From CAZEQK01 sp964514395 (GTDB lineage Bacteria > Bacillota > Bacilli > Tepidibacillales > Tepidibacillaceae), in contig CAZEQK010000085.1 of assembly GCA_964514395.1 (NCBI GenBank), positions 1 to 6,058 of the forward strand: DNA of 6,058 nucleotides, in the 5' to 3' direction. The notes below the pieces were generated by a model, which was given only the letters and a program-made list of their open reading frames with translations, searched no databases and was not told where the DNA came from. The position numbers and the translations under genes were made by a program. The first letter of the stretch is position 1; each line of letters begins with the position of its first letter. Shown here piece by piece: positions 4,934 to 6,058 of the stretch.

Positions 4934-5887
4934 TTATATTTTTTCTTTTTTTTCTCTAACCTTTGGAAGAATTTTCTTCATATTAATCGTTCGCTTTTTC
5001 AAGTGAGTAGTTGGATCATTTTCATGAAAGGATTCAAGAAAATCAATTACTTCTTTTGTTAGTGGTGTCGGCGTTGAAGCGCCTGCTGTAACAGCAACAC
5101 TGTTTTTCCCAATCAACCATTTCGTATCAAGCTCAGATAAATCTGCTATTCTATACGCAGGAACCTTGGCGATTTCTTCTGCCACTTGTGCTAATCTATT
5201 TGAATTATTACTCTTTGGATCACCTACAACAATAACTAAATCACTGTTCTTCGCTTGCTCGGCAACTGCTTCCTGTCTTGTTTGTGTTGCCATACATATT
5301 TCATTATGGACCTCTGCTTTTGGGTATTTATTTACGACCTCATTCATGATATTAGCTATATCCCACTGACTCATCGTTGTTTGATTAGTAACGAGAAGCT
5401 TTTCACTTCGTATATCCAACTTATCGATATCCTCTTGATTTGATATTAAATGAACATGACCTCTTGCAACACCCAATGCTCCCTCTGGTTCTGGGTGCCC
5501 TTTTTTACCTATATAAATGACCTCATAGTTTTGCTTTGTTTTTTCAGCAATTAGTTCATGGGTTCTCGTCACATCAGGACAGGTTGCATCTATAACGACT
5601 AATCCCTTTTCTTTTGCCTTCGTTCTCACCTCTGGTGAAATGCCATGAGCAGTAAAAATAACAGTACCATGATCTATCTTATCTAAAATAGCTAAACGAT
5701 TCTCACCATCTAAGGATATAATATTCAAATCATTAAAAGCCTCTACCACATGTTGATTATGAACAAGCATTCCTAAAATATATATTGGACGAGGAAGGGA
5801 TTTATCCTTTGCTACGTTTTGAGCTAAAACCATCGCATCAACCACACCATAGCAATATCCCCTTGGAGATATTTTTATTACCTTCAT
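4934..5887 (-). CDS. ispH: 4-hydroxy-3-methylbut-2-enyl diphosphate reductase (IspH/LytB)
   Basis: A 317-residue enzyme of the last step of the MEP pathway. It reduces HMBPP to isopentenyl and dimethylallyl diphosphate in the cytoplasm with electrons from ferredoxin or flavodoxin. The three cysteines of the iron-sulfur cluster are C12 (SPRGYCYGVVDA), C103 (DATCPDV) and C198 (EICMATQ). The substrate histidines H43, H81 and H131 and the catalytic E133 in GHPEPEG are present, as are the SNNSNR (226-231) and AGASTP (268-273) phosphate-binding segments. The N-terminus and overall sequence closely resemble the Bacillus subtilis protein of about 314 residues. The AAGGAGG at 5900 to 5894 is 6 bases before ATG 5887 and 3 before ATG 5890. 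The shorter form starts MKVIKISPRG, aligning with the single-Met Bacillus start, so it is preferred. It is transcribed alone, leftward, converging on the SDR gene. Confidence 0.97.
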   Translation of the reverse strand: MKVIKISPRGYCYGVVDAMVLAQNVAKDKSLPRPIYILGMLVHNQHVVEAFNDLNIISLDGENRLAILDKIDHGTVIFTAHGISPEVRTKAKEKGLVVIDATCPDVTRTHELIAEKTKQNYEVIYIGKKGHPEPEGALGVARGHVHLISNQEDIDKLDIRSEKLLVTNQTTMSQWDIANIMNEVVNKYPKAEVHNEICMATQTRQEAVAEQAKNSDLVIVVGDPKSNNSNRLAQVAEEIAKVPAYRIADLSELDTKWLIGKNSVAVTAGASTPTPLTKEVIDFLESFHENDPTTHLKKRTINMKKILPKVREKKEKI

Positions 5888-5893
5888 CATAAT

Positions 5894-5900
5894 CCTCCTT
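5894..5900 (-). promoter_or_regulatory. ispH: Ribosome binding site of ispH
   Basis: A perfect AAGGAGG on the minus strand. Spacing is 3 bases to ATG 5890 and 6 bases to ATG 5887, which favours the second ATG. Confidence 0.75.
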
Positions 5901-5918
5901 CTTCACTTATCTCCCTAC

Positions 5919-5947
5919 ATTGTAACACTCAAGAAATTAAAGTGGAA
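5919..5947 (-). promoter_or_regulatory. ispH: Possible ispH promoter at the edge of the repeat element
   Basis: TACAAT (5924 to 5919, minus strand) matches five of six -10 bases. Seventeen bases upstream the sequence is TTCCAC (5947 to 5942), a poor -35 that lies inside the repeat element starting at 5939. The start would be near 5912, giving a leader of about 25 bases. Confidence 0.35.
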
Positions 5948-6043
5948 CTTCATTCAGGCCTTTATCTGAATGTTAGTGACACTTATCCAGGAGCTTACCG
6001 CCGCTTGTTCTCTGAGAGCATTAGCGGCGGTTGGCTGTCGGGC
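5939..6043. repeat. Full 105-bp unit of a structured tandem repeat
   Basis: The unit opens with AAAGTGGAACTTCAT (5939-5953), and the identical 15-mer returns at 6044-6058, giving a 105-base period. It contains 53 G or C in 105 bases, clearly richer than its AT-rich surroundings. Two hairpins are visible: CATTCAG (5951-5957) with CTGAATG (5966-5972), and a longer one whose 9-bp core pairs 5997-6005 with 6023-6031. No stop codon occurs in one forward frame (35 codons per unit), but no ribosome site accompanies it. I do not recognise a named family. An intergenic repeat or structured RNA element is more likely than a protein-coding repeat. Confidence 0.75.
5987..6041. other. Long imperfect hairpin within the repeat unit
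   Basis: The core ACCGCCGCT (5997-6005) pairs with AGCGGCGGT (6023-6031). Outward, a 2x2 internal loop is followed by AGC (5992-5994) with GCT (6034-6036), and possibly CC (5987-5988) with GG (6040-6041). Inward, past a TT bulge, TGTTC (6006-6010) can pair with GAGCA (6016-6020), counting one G-U pair, leaving a loop of 5 bases. No U-tract follows on either strand, so it is not an intrinsic terminator. Confidence 0.7.
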
Positions 6044-6058
6044 AAAGTGGAACTTCAT
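6044..6058. repeat. Start of a second copy of the 105-bp repeat, cut by the window end
   Basis: All 15 bases are identical to 5939-5953. The preceding base differs (C at 6043, T at 5938), so the shared sequence begins exactly at AAAG. The rest of the copy lies outside the window. Confidence 0.75.

Noticed and set aside
5166..5443. Two forward open frames inside ispH
   Set aside because: They lie antisense to a well-conserved gene and have no ribosome site or domain.
5939..6058. CRISPR array
   Set aside because: The period is 105 bases with a 15-base shared segment proven so far. There is no repeat/spacer alternation of typical size and no cas gene in view.

Overview
This AT-rich window reads as chromosomal DNA from a low-GC Gram-positive bacterium, most likely a spore-forming member of the Bacillales. 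The main reasons are a Bacillus-type IspH, strong AAGGAGG ribosome sites, a cell-wall amidase with copper-amine-oxidase-N (stalk) domains, and a perfect Spo0A-box match in front of that amidase. The genus cannot be fixed from the sequence alone.

Layout from left to right. (1) Positions 1-217 are non-coding, with a possible leftward promoter and a dyad upstream of the first gene. (2) A Crp/Fnr-family regulator (227-898) is followed on the same strand by a 66-residue DUF2892 membrane protein (989-1189). A GTGA-N5-TCAC dyad lies between them. (3) A strong bidirectional terminator (1199-1235) separates this pair from a leftward exported N-acetylmuramoyl-L-alanine amidase (1245-2561). (4) A 281-bp divergent intergenic region carries the amidase promoter and an orphan Shine-Dalgarno sequence. 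(5) A seven-blade FG-GAP beta-propeller protein without a signal peptide follows (2843-3973) and ends in a terminator. (6) A classical short-chain dehydrogenase (4130-4900) has a perfect -10 box overlapped by a cre-like site. (7) A leftward ispH (4934-5887), the last enzyme of the MEP isoprenoid pathway, converges on it across a shared hairpin. (8) The right edge (5939-6058) holds one full 105-bp unit of a structured, GC-richer repeat and the first 15 bases of a second unit, so this looks like the start of a tandem array running out of the window.

Functionally this is mostly a set of independent transcription units rather than one operon. The Crp/Fnr-DUF2892 pair looks like a small redox- or sulfur-linked sensor/membrane module. 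The amidase (wall remodelling) and FG-GAP protein are divergent neighbours with no demonstrated link. IspH is housekeeping. No classical defence system, transposase, CRISPR array, tRNA or rRNA is visible. The least explained element is the terminal 105-bp repeat: about 50% GC (53 of 105 bases), two hairpins, and a length that is a multiple of three.
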